This document shows, piece by piece, positions 12,226-25,969 of a stretch of 64,000 nt of DNA. The notes under the pieces were generated by a model that was not told where the DNA came from, did no database searches, and saw only the letters and a program-made list of their open reading frames with translations. The DNA comes from Acheta domesticus. Taxonomy: Eukaryota > Arthropoda > Insecta > Orthoptera > Gryllidae. The DNA lies in NCBI GenBank assembly GCA_031308135.1, contig JAHLJT010009419.1, forward strand, positions 68,934,550 to 68,998,549, written 5' to 3'. Each line of letters starts with the position of its first letter. Positions within the stretch are counted from its first letter, which is position 1. The position numbers and the translations under genes are program-made.

Positions 12226-13270
12226 ACTTATAAAAAAGTAAACAAATACTAATCCATTGATAAGTTTTAATTCACAATACAATTAAAATTACAAAACATC
12301 ATATGAAGTTCTATAGTATCAGAGTTCTAGTTACAGTGAATTTTGGCCATAGAAAAAACATTTTGTATAAAAAATAACTAAAAGGAAAAAGTAATAAATT
12401 AAAGGTGGAAATTCTTATCGTATGCCTCCCAATGTAAACCGTACAATATGCCACACCATTTCCTCGGAAATCATCTATCATTCTCAAATAAGTGTGGAGT
12501 TCCCAGTAAAGCTCTTCGATAGGTGATTTTATATGACAAAATTCCTTAATTTAACAACTCGAAGGAGAAATGAGAATGGAACATTTACAATAAGATAAGA
12601 CTTTTCTAAAGAACGTCGACACGATACATACGATATACTCATAAATTATACTTCCTTTCATACCTCACATTTTTGCGGTTTTTTTACGATAACCAAATTA
12701 ATTAAATTAAATTAGACACTAAAACGGGTTAATGCTGAATAAACGAAGCAAGAAGGAGCACTTTTTTCAAACACTTTTACGATATTTTGAGGGGCTATAA
12801 CGATTAAGAATCCATCATTAGGCACAAAAATACATTTTTTGTAGCAACCATTTGACGTTTGATACACATTCGAAATCAAAAAGCATTTTAAAAATAGAAT
12901 AACCTGTGTTTTATGGCACCCTTCGACACCGAACATTCCGCTAAACTCCTGATTTTCTTGGAACCGAATTCTTTACTGATAGGAAATAATAGGAACCAGT
13001 TTTTTCGAATTCCTCTTAATGAGCTTTTTCCGAGAATCCAAACGCATCCGGTTTTAAAAGGTTTATCTATAATGAAAGAGAATCAGAAAAAAACTGAAAA
13101 ATTAAGAAAGTACATGGAAAGTATAAAGTAAATAGAGGTGGAAAAGACAATGAATATAGAATGAAAGTGTACCTATTTAACACAAATCAGAACATCTTGC
13201 CAATCCACAAGTCAACCAGAAATAAAGTCTTCCCAAACGTCATTAGCAAACTTCAAAAACAGAACAACAA
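12226..13270. other. No gene recognised
   Basis: AT-rich. Frames of 72-74 codons occur on both strands but have no motif and no coding bias that I can see. Confidence 0.5.
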
Positions 13271-13276
13271 CAACAA

Positions 13277-13305
13277 CACACACACACACACACACACAAC
13301 ACACA

Positions 13306-13337
<32 letters not shown>
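13277..13337. repeat. (AC)n(TC)n compound microsatellite
   Basis: CA repeats interrupted once, then about 14 CT units to 13337. A short (CA)n tract also lies at 13744-13758. Confidence 0.95.
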
Positions 13338-13341
<4 letters not shown>

Positions 13342-16224
13342 CTTTCATACTTGTCGTCAGTTTCACAATCGATTACATTCAGATAGTTTTTTGCGTCTAC
13401 AAGAATTAGTCCATGGAATTAGTGAGAAATTAAAGTATTTCGGGAACCTATCGCTGTCATTTGTTGAGTGTTAATGCAAACTTCATTGTTCTGTTCTTTC
13501 CTTTTATGATAAAGAATGATTTTCAATTTTGATAAAGGTAGTCATTCTTCGAATATTTTTACACATTTTAATTTTATAAAATAAGTAACTTTTTCACATT
13601 ATTTTTCACAAAAAGAGTAAAGTTCATTTTTTTTTAATTTACTAAAAATTCCCCCATAAGCTTTCTCTATTTTCTTTTCGCAAGTGTGGTAAAGTTCCCA
13701 AATATCGTCTTCTTTCGCTGTTTCGTAAAATCAAAGAAAATGACACACACACACACAGATTGATACCTGGAGTCGGAAACATTTGACCAATGTGTCCTGT
13801 TATCTATTTATAGATGACTGTTTATCAAAGGAAGAAAATCATTAAAATGTGAAACAACTCATTTGACTGATTGTTAAAAATGGAGTTTTAGAAAATGTAC
13901 TTTTAAAATTGTGCAATTATTTTAGCGAGTGAAAAGCTCAAAATGGATCTAAATGTTAATTTTGCACAACTCAGTTTATTAACAAAAATGTTATAAAAAT
14001 TGCACTAATTAAAAATTTGTGGGCAAAACAACGTCAACTTTAGGAATACTTTAACCACTTGTTCAAGTAGACACATTAGCACACGTCCAAACCCAAAATT
14101 CGAAGAAATATTGCTATTTTTTATATCACAATCTCAATTTATGAGATTCGTAAAACGAATCCCATTTCACTCATGACAAAAGTGTACTGAAGCTTCTTAT
14201 CTCTCGAAACACTACTGTCACCGAAGTGTAAATAACAGGTTTACCTGGCCGGTGCATAACAACGCTTCTTAGAAGTGGAAATTGGAAGATGAAATCTGTG
14301 GTGGGCCTACATAGGAGGCACAGAAGACACGGAAAGCTCTAGAACAGAGATGCACATGCGCCCCATTTGAGCCCCTTCTTGGGGCGCCGGGAAGCCCGCG
14401 TCCCGCGTCCCCCGGCGCTCCAGCGAGAACCAGGAAAGTTGACATAATTCCCGACGGCCGAACTGTCTCTTCACTCTACTGATCAGAACCATCGGTTCAA
14501 TGCTAAGTGCGAGCACGAATTTTTATTCATGGAGAGAAATGGAGCAACAACGTGTCTCGTATGTCAGAAGATGGAGTTGGCGAAAGTAACATCAAAAAAG
14601 TAAAATAAACATTTAAAAAGGTATGGTCAAGTGTATTACAATCAGATATTTCTGAACTCAATTTATAAACGTGTATTATTATTACAATGAGAAATGGTTA
14701 AATTTTCTGTTCTTGTAATTCATATTACAAATATTTCAAAATCGGTTGCAACTGTAAAGATTGACCATGAAATGTGTGGAAGTTGTCGAGCAAAAAATAA
14801 TAATAAAAATAATAGTATACTTACAAAACCTAACCTCTCCAGAAATTACAGCCGTTATTTCAGGGTTTAGTTCAACATAATTCAACACATATCTGTCTTA
14901 AGAGCCGCAGGGCTTTCCCCCCACCGAGGAATCGGGCAGCGGTCACTTGCCCCAAAAGTGAGCTCCCAAAAGTGAGTTCCCGGTGGGGCGCGGAAGGGCT
15001 GACATGACCGTCGTGGGCGTGTTGCTGGGGCCCTTGTGCAAGCGTGCTCTAGAAAGCCCTATTTAAATCGACGTAAAAATTGAATTATTTCAGTACATGT
15101 ATTTGAAAAACTATGCAATGGAAATCTTTCAATTTTTTGTGCTAATAACAGAAAAACCTATCTTTAATCTAATGCACTTTCAGCCTCATAACCTTCAAAA
15201 TTTATCTTTTTTAAATAATGTTTTAATTTGTATAGTTCAATATCACATTTTTATAGTTTTGCTTATACATTATTGTCCGTAGAGAAGTATCTAGACAATA
15301 AAAATATTTGCATAAGTGCATGATATTGTTTACAGTAGTCACAATGGCAACTACTAAACATTTAAAAACGTTTCGTGCAAAAATTATACGAGATGCTCGT
15401 TCCAAAATGCAGAAAAAAGTAAATTAATAAAAGGGAGTTCAAATTACTCCTATCCAATTACACCTTACACAGAATTATTTTTTAAAAGTGTAAACAAGTA
15501 TAAACAAATAACACTATATAAAACTGTAGATATTCCCACAGTGCAGAAAACTTATTTGAAAGAATATAATTTCAAAAGTTCGTTAAAAAATTAAAAAATC
15601 AGCCGTATATATAAAAATGTGGATAAATTAACAAACAACAGAGAATGCGGTTCAACAATGCGCAGTCAAATATTCAAAAAATAGTAACTCGATAAATAAT
15701 TGCCCGACCGTCTTCATAACACAAGTAACAACATATACAGAAGAAAACAAGCTATTTAATTATGCTAAAACCCAAAATTCGATTTTTTAAAATCCTGAAC
15801 GCTTCCCTAATAAACTCTTTGCACTAAAAATCTGTCAGCACTCCTCAAGAGTCCGTGCATTCTCAGCGCTGCTGTGCCACGCTTACCGGCTGACGGAGGT
15901 CCGCTGGCGGCTGCATCTCGAGGCTTTGGTGACCACGATGCGGCGCGCCGGAGCTTTCTTATACTGCGTCAAGCCAACGAACCTTGGAGCAGGTCGTGGT
16001 TCCGCACTCGCCCCTCCCTCTCTCTCAGACAATGAACGGCGTCGGCACTCGCGGAAGCACCGCTGCCGTCCCCCCCCCACACACACACTCGCGACGTACA
16101 ACGGGCTCGTCAAGGACGAGTGCGCCAAAACGTTCGAACCCCGGAAGATGGAGCTTTTGTCCTCATGCGTTTTGCGATGTGACCGAACGAAGCGGTCTTG
16201 TTGTGGGTTAACGTTGTACCCAGA
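13338..16224. other. No gene recognised; GC-rich patches at 14340-14450, 14890-15060 and 15840-16160
   Basis: Mostly AT-rich. The first two GC-rich patches carry weakly related, inverted text near 'aaagctctagaaca' (14336) and 'tgctctagaaagccc' (15046), suggesting decayed repeat ends. The third has overlapping frames of 75-111 codons on both strands with no recognised domain. I do not call genes here. Confidence 0.45.
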
Positions 16225-16306
16225 GGTGTATCTACGGTATGGCAGTCATGGCAAAGAATAGAAAACTAATATGGGAAAGTCTGTGCGATTCTGTAGCACC
16301 ACTAGT
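16225..16306 (-). mobile_element. R1600 repeat, 5' tip only
   Basis: The text 'gaaaactaatatgggaaagt...ctgtgcgattctgtagcaccactagtt' is the inverted start of the R1600 family (compare 40720-40762 and 45740-45783). Only the terminal ~80 bp is present. Confidence 0.75.
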
Positions 16307-17734
16307 TCATTTTTACTTTGGTATAATCTAGCTTGAAACAGTCGTGCAGAGAGCTGCAAAGCAAAATGTGACACCATCACACAATTTCTACCCTTCAATG
16401 AAACCACACAGCCATGCACAAATGAAACAAGACTTGGCCGCTTGGGTCTGCGCAATGAAGGGCCCAGCACTTCATTTATTTCTTTTATTCATTGATGCGT
16501 AGAGCATGTTATATATTTGATGAATTAATGCATACTATATATTTTATTTTTATGATCCTTGGGACTGATTTTCAAGAATCTTGCATGTGAATACACTTTA
16601 TTCAGCACAGACGATTAATACAAAACCGGTTCTTGTCTTTAGACATAAGCGATTAGGACCCCAAAGATGACCGATATGGAGTTTACAACTTCATAAACAC
16701 ATTTAAAGTCAAAATTTCATCCTTCTGTGGTAAACGTTCTTAAACTCTCCTAGCTACAAAATTTCTCAAAAATATCAATTTCCTTTCTAGACGGATGATT
16801 AAGATGGTGTAGACACGTCGTAAAATGTATGCCGGAGGTCGAATTATCGTGTTGGATTATAATGAGCACGCTAAAATTATATTGTCTAATTAAATTATAT
16901 TTCTCATGCATCGTCTTGGTGATGTGTCAATACCCGTTATAAAATGTATTATTTACGACCTGAGAAAATTTGGGGATGTTCCGTGCTCTTTTACTGCCTT
17001 ACATTTATTGGTGCGTAGGCTAGTCTCCAGAAGCCCCTAGCACCCTGTTGGGAGACTTTTCCTGGGCAGGAATGTCTAGGGGAGTTTGTCATTGCTTTCC
17101 CTAGAGGCGCTAGTGCGCCAATTTTGACGTTTGATTTGAATACCAGATAGCGCAGCCCTCTATACAATATCCGCAATCTTATCCAGTAATTGAAATCGAA
17201 AGTCTGACTTGTTCTAAATTGCTAGAGTATTTAATATTTGCCAGGATCGACCAAGTGCCTTTCCTGGGATCTGTTTTAGATGCCGACAAGCGTCCGCACG
17301 CATGCCGTCGATTTTTGGCACCTCAAAAATTCCCCTTTCTATAATTGGGTCTGAACCCGCGAACTTGGGTTCAGTAGCCCGGCTTGATACTGTACCGTCA
17401 AAGGAGGCTTTTAGGACGTATAAGACGAAGTTAACTCCACATTAGTGATAATATTAACACAATAAAAAATATTGAAATTATTAAAATAGAGATACTGTGT
17501 CTTACGACTGAGAAGATGTGTCTCACGACACAGTATGTTAGTCGAAGAGCGATTCTGAGAGCGAATAGTGAGATAGTTTTCTGTTTCTGAAATCCAAATT
17601 TTAGCAGCCTAATGTTTTTAGAAAATCGTTAAGGTACAGTATGAAACATGATAACCGCTGGTACAGTTATCAATTATTTTACTGTGATAAATGAAATAAC
17701 CAAAAATTCAAACGAAGTGCTCGTGTTGTGGTCA
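16307..17734. other. No gene recognised
   Basis: No coding or RNA gene. A small inverted repeat (atactgtgtc at 17494-17503 against gacacagtat at 17526-17535) is the only structure noted. Confidence 0.45.
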
Positions 17735-18090
17735 AGAGAGGGTGGTTCCAGATGCAAACTGATCCTGCGCAGAACGGAAAAACATCGGTGTAATGGAGTA
17801 GCCCACCCATCTCTTTCCGCCATGGATGGAAGACAAGTGGCAGACGAGCCAATACAGGGGTCCTCCGCAGGCAGTTTGGTTCCGATTCTTTCCTTTGAGC
17901 AGCGCAAAGTTAAGGTATGCTCCAGCATTCACCTGGAATGGACCGGAGGGATCCACGGACATGACTGATCACAGCGCAGGTGACTGCAATCCACATCCGG
18001 TCGTGTAATCCCGGCTTCACCGCCGAAGTCAAAAACACAGCCACTGTCGAAACTCGAACCTAACAGCTCCCAATCGACGAATTTTCAGGT
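17735..18090 (-). mobile_element. Decayed tRNA-derived SINE (same family as 6525-7105)
   Basis: On the plus strand the order 'ggtatgctccagcattcacctgg', 'accggaggga.ccacggacatgactgatcacagcgc' matches the complete copy ('gggtactgctccggcattcgcctgg', 'atcggagaaaccacggaaaactaacgatcagagc'). A B-box-like GGTTCGAGTTTC lies at ~18048-18059 on the minus strand. Strongly diverged. The overlapping frames of 60-106 codons are chance frames within it. Confidence 0.65.
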
Positions 18091-21077
18091 ACGGACTCAT
18101 GAAGACGTGTGATATCGCACATTATTCGCATTATTATACGAAACTACTCCAACACAGATTTTCGAGGAGTCAAATCATTTATTTTCCATTAGTCCAACCT
18201 TAAAGGAGACTCTAGAGGAGGGGCGGTTTTCGCCGTAGGCAAAGATGGCAAGGCTCCCCGTAATCTGTGGAACTTTCACAGCAAAATTTCAGCAGTTTTT
18301 TTAGCTAATTCGTTTTTAATTAAATAAATAGATTCCTAATGATTGCCGAGAGACGTGTGCTGCCACAAACATTACTCGGGGAGGGGGGGGACTTCCTTCT
18401 CGGCCTGCGTGCGCTCACGGCGCCATTGACGTCACAATCTATGACCCACTCGCGAAGTTGAGGGTCTTGCGGAGACCATTACAATTTCTCCTAACAAATT
18501 GCGCCACACCGTAGCTTCACTCTGTATCAGAGAGTATGCTTTGATTTAAACATAGCTTAAACATAGTCATAGACTTTTAATCAGCTATTACGATGTCGTC
18601 CAATTGGAAGCTTAAACGTCGCTACAGTAGGGGTTTCCCTGTCCTCTTTTTTAAGATGAATGCGGGAGCAGCACCTGTACAATGAGTCAGGGATCCCATA
18701 CAATCATCGTTTCCAATATTCCCGTTCCTTCCGCATCATCTCTCCCAACTGGGATCCCATTGGGACACCGCGTCCCAATGGGAGACGTCCATCACCTTCC
18801 CTTCGCAACCAACAAACGCCGTCGGGGAGAGAGCCCTATGCCGCTGAACCAAATTGAAGTTGAGAGTTGAGACGACTGCAAAGAGTGCAGAATAATGTAA
18901 AATTGTAAACGCGAGGTCAGAAGTTGGACAATTTTTGCAATTGCTCATGCGGTTCAATAAAGTTTTTACAAGAGGAGACACGGGCCATCCATTGCGCCTT
19001 ATTGAAAACTTTAGAGCAGTGGTTCCTAATGAGGTCGATAAAGTTTGAAGGGGGCAATGATGATCAATGAATAGATTGCCGGTCAATAACCTAATAAAAA
19101 CTGGCAACAGATCACCAACTTATTTTAATTGGACCTTATGTATTTGCTACATTACTCCATCGCGCAAAAAGAATTCTCTACACAGCAAAAATGTTAGGCG
19201 AGTTATTTAAAAACGCTCAATATTTTGCAACCATTGTCTTTAAGTTAAGATTATGTATGCTGTATATAAGAGTGTTGTATCATAGAGTAAAATGTAAAGG
19301 GGACGAAGAAGGAAATAATTCTTTAAAGAGGGTTCGTTGCAAGCAAGACGCTCGCATTTACCATTTTATGAGTGACACCAATTAGAAAATTGTATAGTTG
19401 GAATTGTATAATTATTTATGTAAAAATATACTTCAAATATTCCTAATTAGGAACATACAGTTTTCCAATGAATAATAAATAAATTTCATGTGCAAAAATT
19501 TTTATTTTTATTAATAATGTGTAAACTCGTAGATATTTTTATATTTCATTATGGGAGGGAGTGATATTAGTTTTGCCGTGGGTAACACCAAATGAAGCTA
19601 CGCCACTGGAATCTTCGCTTCGGAGCGCTCGGAAGAGCATGTTTGTTGCCGGCTGGGCGGTGAGAAAGTTTGCCTCTACTCTGTCGGTCGCGAACCTTCG
19701 CAGCGGCCACTCTAGTGAAGGAAGCCGACCCTGGTCGGCGTATTGCGGAGCGGTGGTATTGCGGAGAGGTGGTATTGCGGAGGTAGCACGGTCATGAACA
19801 CAAAATACAAACAACGCTGAACATGTACAGCAGTGATGTGAAGGTCTCCCACTGGCGGCAGTGGCATGCCTCGTGGCACCGGAGCACGCCACGAGTTTCT
19901 CAGTCAGGGTTGCCACATATTAAGATGCTCAATGTAGGACAATAGGAAATATATATTTAGGTGATGATAATGCTAATTTAATTTAAGTTATTTATTTAAC
20001 GACTGCATTCAATGTCTGAACTTATATTTTTCATCACTCTTCGGGCATTTTAATAATTTAATGTAGTTTGAAACTTTCTCATAAAATTGTACGCAATGTT
20101 CTTGACAATTAACGCTTGCAAGCAATTCCGCTTTGATTAACTCTACTGAACACTTATTTCTTTCCTCGGGACATTTTCTAATAATTATAGAAAATACTCG
20201 CTTTATAAATTATGATGCAGGCATACTTAGTATGTAAGACATAATTTTGAACACGTTGTCACTATTATCTGAACTTATATTTTGGAAAATAAAAGTCCAT
20301 TTTTCAAGTACAAGTCGACGACGAGCTCTAATGTTAGGTGATTTAAAAATATCATTTTAATATCAGTATTTATTTTCTTACAATATTTATATAATATCTA
20401 TTATTATTATTATTATAAAAGTAACATGTATAATATAATACAATAATTTGTATCTTACCAATTGTTTGCAAATATTTGTTCAAATATTTTAAATAATTTA
20501 ATTAGAACTGCACGTGTAGTGCTATACAATCGCAAAACCGTGTGTTTGTTGGGTTGATAAATGAATGTTCTTTTGTTCACAAAATCATATCCGGGCGTTT
20601 AGATATCATTGTACAGATTTTTAAAAAACAACTTAATATTTTGTTTTCAAAATAGTACACAATAGGCTTCATTGTAGGACGTAAGACATTCATTGTGATT
20701 GTAGGACTGTCCTACCGAAAGGAAGACGCGTAGTAACCCTGTTCTCAGTGCAACTAGCGTCGGGAAAGGAAACCATATGTAGTAACCCCGCCGTTTCGAA
20801 CTTAGTGGAATCGCATGTAAAAAAAAAGGATATGCAGAGAAAAAGTAAAAAACTATAAAGAAAAAATAACAACAAATGTTCTTAAATATATCTATGTAAA
20901 TCCTACCAAACCATATTTCATGTGTAAAGCGTAAAATCGTTCAGATCGACTTGATTACCTACTGCTCTCTTATGACGATGTAATCAACTATATGGACGGA
21001 TGATTTCGACATGCTACCCGTACCACGGAATCACGCTGGTGGCATCGACTTTGACGTCACTGATGTAGAGCATATTA
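18091..21077. other. No gene recognised; small palindrome and short tandem repeat
   Basis: A 12-bp-arm hairpin lies at 18747-18775 (tcccattgggac / gtcccaatggga). A ~16-bp unit (tattgcggagaggtgg) is repeated about three times at 19739-19788. A GC-richer block at 19570-19910 has frames on both strands without motifs. Nothing supports a gene. Confidence 0.45.
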
Positions 21078-21309
21078 TATTTCAGTTTTTCTTCCTTGGC
21101 GCGTGGGGGGTGTCATTAAATTGGAATATCTCACAGTATTTCTCGTCGTTGTCGGTTGTGCCGCCAAGAGTCGCATAATCACCAGCACTACTCGATACAG
21201 TCGCGATCATGCGACTCCTAGCGGCACAACCGAGAACGACGCAAAATACCGTGAGGGTATTCCCTTTTGATGTCACACCCCCACGCGCCAAGAAAGAAAA
21301 ACCGAAGTA
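21078..21309. mobile_element. Fold-back MITE 'FB232', copy 1
   Basis: A 232-bp near-palindrome. Its ends read TATTTCAGTTTTTCTTCC (left) and TACTTCGGTTTTTCTTTC (right, inverted). The centre folds on 'ttgtgccgccaagagtcgca...tgcgactcctagcggcacaa'. A sister copy of the same length is at 59346-59576. A TA target duplication (Tc1/mariner style) is compatible with the flanks but not proven. No coding content. Confidence 0.85.
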
Positions 21310-21931
21310 TACACTCATTTTTATCACAAACATAAAAGTTTGCAGAAAATAAGAAACATGTACAAATGGCCACCTCGGACATGCAAGGACACCGACCGCA
21401 CTGACCTCTGCACATGTTCCTACGTAGGCGTCTCGTTAGCAGCATGTACTTGCGCATCAACCTTGAACACGGTGCCTGGTCGCGTCGCACGGGTTCTCAG
21501 ACGGCCGGGGCAATGTGGTACCGCGCCACCACGTGGGCGCGGTAACACCCTTCCCGTTTGACCGTGAGGCGTGTGCAGTGTCGCCGATATCTGCCGGTGA
21601 ACTCCCGACCTACGGATCTGGCGTTCTTCTGTCCACGAGTATACGAGAAGCTTGTTTCCAGAAGGTACGAAAACACAAATGAAGATGATAACTCATGTTT
21701 CGTGAGTGACAGAATCTAAATATAATATTATTTTTCCACAAAACTTCAAAATTCCGTTCATAGAGACCTTTAAAGTTCTCGTTTCATGGCGAAAGTATCA
21801 AATCTGCTTCAACTTTCACTGCATGAAATACCAAATCCCCCACCAATTACATGGCTGAAGTTCCGTTACATCATCAACACATTGATGATGAATTACAATA
21901 GTACATAAATTCATGTCAAATCGGCCAAAAT
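21310..21931. other. No gene recognised
   Basis: Includes a 9-bp-arm GC hairpin around 21514-21543 (taccgcgcc / ggcgcggta). A short direct repeat (catgtcaaatcggccaaaat) at 21912-21931 and 21933-21952 abuts the long inverted repeat that follows. Confidence 0.45.
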
Positions 21932-22758
21932 CCATGTCAAATCGGCCAAAATTTCCCGACCATCTTCCGATTCGACTGAAATTATTAAAATCGTTTTAGA
22001 ATGGAGAAACAACACTGAATATTGACTTTTTGGCATTAAATTTTACTTCCTTTTGAAAATTTTGAAATGTGATATTTTGCATGAGTTTCAGAGGGTATTA
22101 TCTAAAAAACTAGTAAAATATCTTCAAATTTGATTTTACTTTGCAACTTGCTTTATATTTCTAATGAGTACATTCCACTCTAAAGGTCTGATATGATAAA
22201 CCTAATTTTAACGGCATTAATAAGGCGGAATTTAGGCCAAAGAACATAATTACAAATTTGTTTCAAAATTCATTTTCTGAAATACTCCATCTCGGATTTT
22301 CTTCTTTTTGTCGTCAAATTGAAGCGGAGACATTGAAGTGTATAGTAGTTAAAGAATCTTAATGGTAAATTTGAATTTACCAAAGTTATTACCAGTTAAA
22401 GTTACATTTTCATTTTTGCTTTTTATGGACTTAATAGATAAATACATATATAAACGCTAATCATTTGTAAATCTTGTTTTCGTTATTTAGTGATTAATTG
22501 TCATATTTTTTAAATGTATCTGAAGCATATTTTCGAAGGCAGAAAATTCTAATTATACCAGGTGATCCACCAATTGTGAGCCACCCTCATATCTTATTAC
22601 CGGTTCCCAACATCGAAAAGCAGTTTTCGCTCATCAATGCGGATTCATGGGACAAGTAATGCGCTTTAGAGATATTGTTTGTAACATTTTTAGTTTTGTG
22701 CGGTTTGTAGTAGCTGACTTTTCAAAGAACTACGCATTCACAATTCAAGGCAGTGTAC

Positions 22759-23358
<600 letters not shown>

Positions 23359-23429
23359 AAAAAGTACATTGAAACAATGCTCAAGCTATACATGCTCTTT
23401 TCGGCCAAGCGAAGAAGCCATTGTTCCAA

Positions 23430-23660
23430 TCAAGGCACCACCCAAGTCGGGACAAGATCTATGCCCACCGATCTGTCTCCCGACATGTGTGTTAGTGTAT
23501 GTGTGTGTGTGTGTGTGTAAGGGGCGAGGATATAACAAGAGGTAGGAAAGATCACGTCCGGTCCATGGCAAGATTGTTGGGGTACTGCTCCGGCATTCTC
23601 CTGAGGTTGATTGCAGAAACTACGGAAAACTAATGATCAGAGCAACTGTTACAGATTAAA
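23430..23660 (-). mobile_element. SINE fragment (559-bp family), 3' portion
   Basis: Matches the complete SINE over 'cgggacaagatctatgccc', the (TG)n tract at 23495-23518 and 'ggtactgctccggcattctcctg...gaaactacggaaaactaatgatcagagca'. The tRNA-like head is missing. Confidence 0.8.
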
Positions 23661-23842
23661 AAAGGACGTTATAAAGCAATCTAACTTCAGACTTGTTGCC
23701 GAGATAGAAATTATTCCGTATAAACGTGTTTTTAATTTCGGGTTGATATAATTAATGCCGATGTATACACATAGAACTTCCTGTTTTCGAAAACATGATT
23801 CAGATATATTTACAACGTATGAGAATTAATCACTAAATAATT

Positions 23843-23995
23843 GTCAGCTAGGTCGAATTCAGCCGCTGTCTGGAGAATTCTAGCGGCCTTCTGCTCTGAT
23901 CGTTGGTATTCCGTAGTTTCCCCGATCAACACGAGGAGAATGCCGGAGGAATACCTTAACGATCAGTCCACAGACCCCATGCGATATTCCTTCCT
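23843..23995 (+). mobile_element. SINE fragment (559-bp family), middle portion
   Basis: Matches 'cagctaggtcgaattcagccgctgtctgg.gaattctagcgg' through 'ctctgatcgttgg.attccgtagtttccccgatcaac' and 'atgccggaggaatacc'. It lies inverted relative to the fragment at 23430-23660, so the two form an inner inverted repeat of about 80 bp. Confidence 0.8.
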
Positions 23996-24818
23996 CTTTT
24001 TTTCTCAGGTTTGAAATGTTAGTTTTCAAGAATAATTAGATGTATTTGGAAATAATACTTGCTGCCGTGTTCTGATTTAAATCGTCTGATATTTTGACGA
24101 AATTGACAATTGTCGAGCATGTGCCAACTATAATCTATAATCAAAAAATTTGCCGCGAACCGGTTAGTGGTTAAAATTGGTGGTCACCCGGTATAATTAG
24201 AATTTTCTGCCTTCGAAAATATGATTCAGATACATTTAAAAAATATGACAATTAATCACTAAATAACGAAAACAAGATTTACAAATGATTAGCGTTTATA
24301 TATGTATTAGTTCTATTAAGTCCATAAAAAGCAAAAATGAAAATGTAACTTTAACTGGTAATAACTTTGGTAAATTCAAATTTACCATTAAGATTCTTTA
24401 ACTACTATACACTTCAATGTCTCCGCTTCAATTTGACGACAAAAAGAAGAAAATCCGAGATGGAGTATTTCAGAAAATGAATTTTGAAACAAATTCGTAA
24501 TTATGTTCTTTGGCCTAAATTCCGCCTTATTAATGCCGTTAAAATTAGGTTTATCATATCAGACCTTTAGAGTGGAATGTACTCATTAGAAATATAAAGC
24601 AAGTTGCAAAGTAAAATCAAATTTGAAGATATTTTACTAGTTTTTTAGATAATACCCTCTGAAACTCATGCAAAATATCACATTTCAAAATTTTCAAAAG
24701 GAAGTAAAATTTAATGCCAAAAAGTCAATATTCAGTGTTGTTTCTCCATTCTAAAACGATTTTAATAATTTCAGTCGAATCGGAAGATGGTCGGGAAATT
24801 TTGACCGATTTGACATGG

Positions 24819-25746
24819 AGTGAGCCATAAATAATGTTCATATTATTATTTAATTTTTTATAATTTAAATGTATTTCAATGAAGATACTAATTATAAATA
24901 TTACTAAAACATCAATCTTGATAGTTATTTGATCGTTAATTACACATATTTGCAACTTTTTTATGCCAAAACTCATATCAAATCCAAAATAAAAATCCCT
25001 TTAACTTTGAAATAAAATATTAATAACTTAAAACTTAACATGAAATATTTCAGTGACTTGCAGAAAGACTCAAAATTAAATATTGAACGCAATAACAATT
25101 TTTTATACAGTAAGATTTTGTACCCTAGTGTAAAATTCTCGAGTTGAATTTTGTAGACCTTTAGAAACGATCCTCACATGTCATCGTATGGCATACGCGT
25201 GCATTTCTGCTGTAATTACACTGTATTGCGATCTACCTCGACTGCTCCACAAACGTTTAATGTTTCCCATGATCAAATAATCAGTGACACCAGCAACAAG
25301 AGCGCACGGCAGTGCGACATTAAGCTTGACATCACGGCGCTTACTACAATATCTCCTAGATACGTCAGACTATCGTACAGTTTTATTGTATTTAGCAATA
25401 ATGTGAAATAAATTAACAAGTCTCTATAAGTTAACAATTCTACTTACGGACAGACTGCGCTTTTTAACAGACAAGAATATTTACCTGTTAAACCTAACCT
25501 GAAAGTAGAAAGTTCATGCTTTTATATCACTCGTAATTAAATAGAATTACAAAATCAATATTCTTTTGATTCTAATTTTTAATTTTATTCTCAGTTCAGA
25601 ATTTGAAACTGGACTGAGGTATTCTTTCATTTCAATGGATCATTTCTTTGCCTTAATGAGAAAATGGGAATTAATATAGTTAAATTTGTAACAATAACTG
25701 TCAAGTAACTTCTCCACAAGATTGTCATGGGCCAGGTATCGAGTGA
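24819..25746. other. No gene recognised
   Basis: AT-rich. The 77-codon frame at 25178-25411 has no recognised motif. Confidence 0.45.
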
Positions 25747-25969
25747 CGTATCGCAACTCCAGAGGAATTTTACAACCCTTACCCCGGAAGCGACGCTGCG
25801 CTCCTTAAAGTCTCGAATGGCTATCAGCTGAAAAAACTAAGACAGCGCATTATAGCTGAAGCCATCACCGGGAGCGCGGCGTGCTACTTCGCCCACACGG
25901 CCAGGCCCTACCTCGCCCCACGCGAGTACAGAGAGATCGTTGACAAGATCTGTGCTCCCCGCCCTCACT
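25747..25969 (+). CDS. Unassigned coding-like block without an ATG
   Basis: I do not recognise this. A GC-rich stretch in otherwise AT-rich DNA reads openly for about 74 codons (frame starting cgt atc gca act cca gag gaa) to a TGA at 25967-25969. Readable pieces are EEFYNPYPGSDAALL, KKLRQRIIAEAITGS and REYREIVDKICAPRPH. Residue use looks protein-like and not like a simple repeat. There is no start codon; a possible splice acceptor (actccag before aggaattt) lies at its 5' end, and a (CAG)n stretch follows the stop. The opposite strand is also open for 68 codons (25837-26043). It could be an exon, a retroelement gag fragment or chance. Low confidence. Confidence 0.22.
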
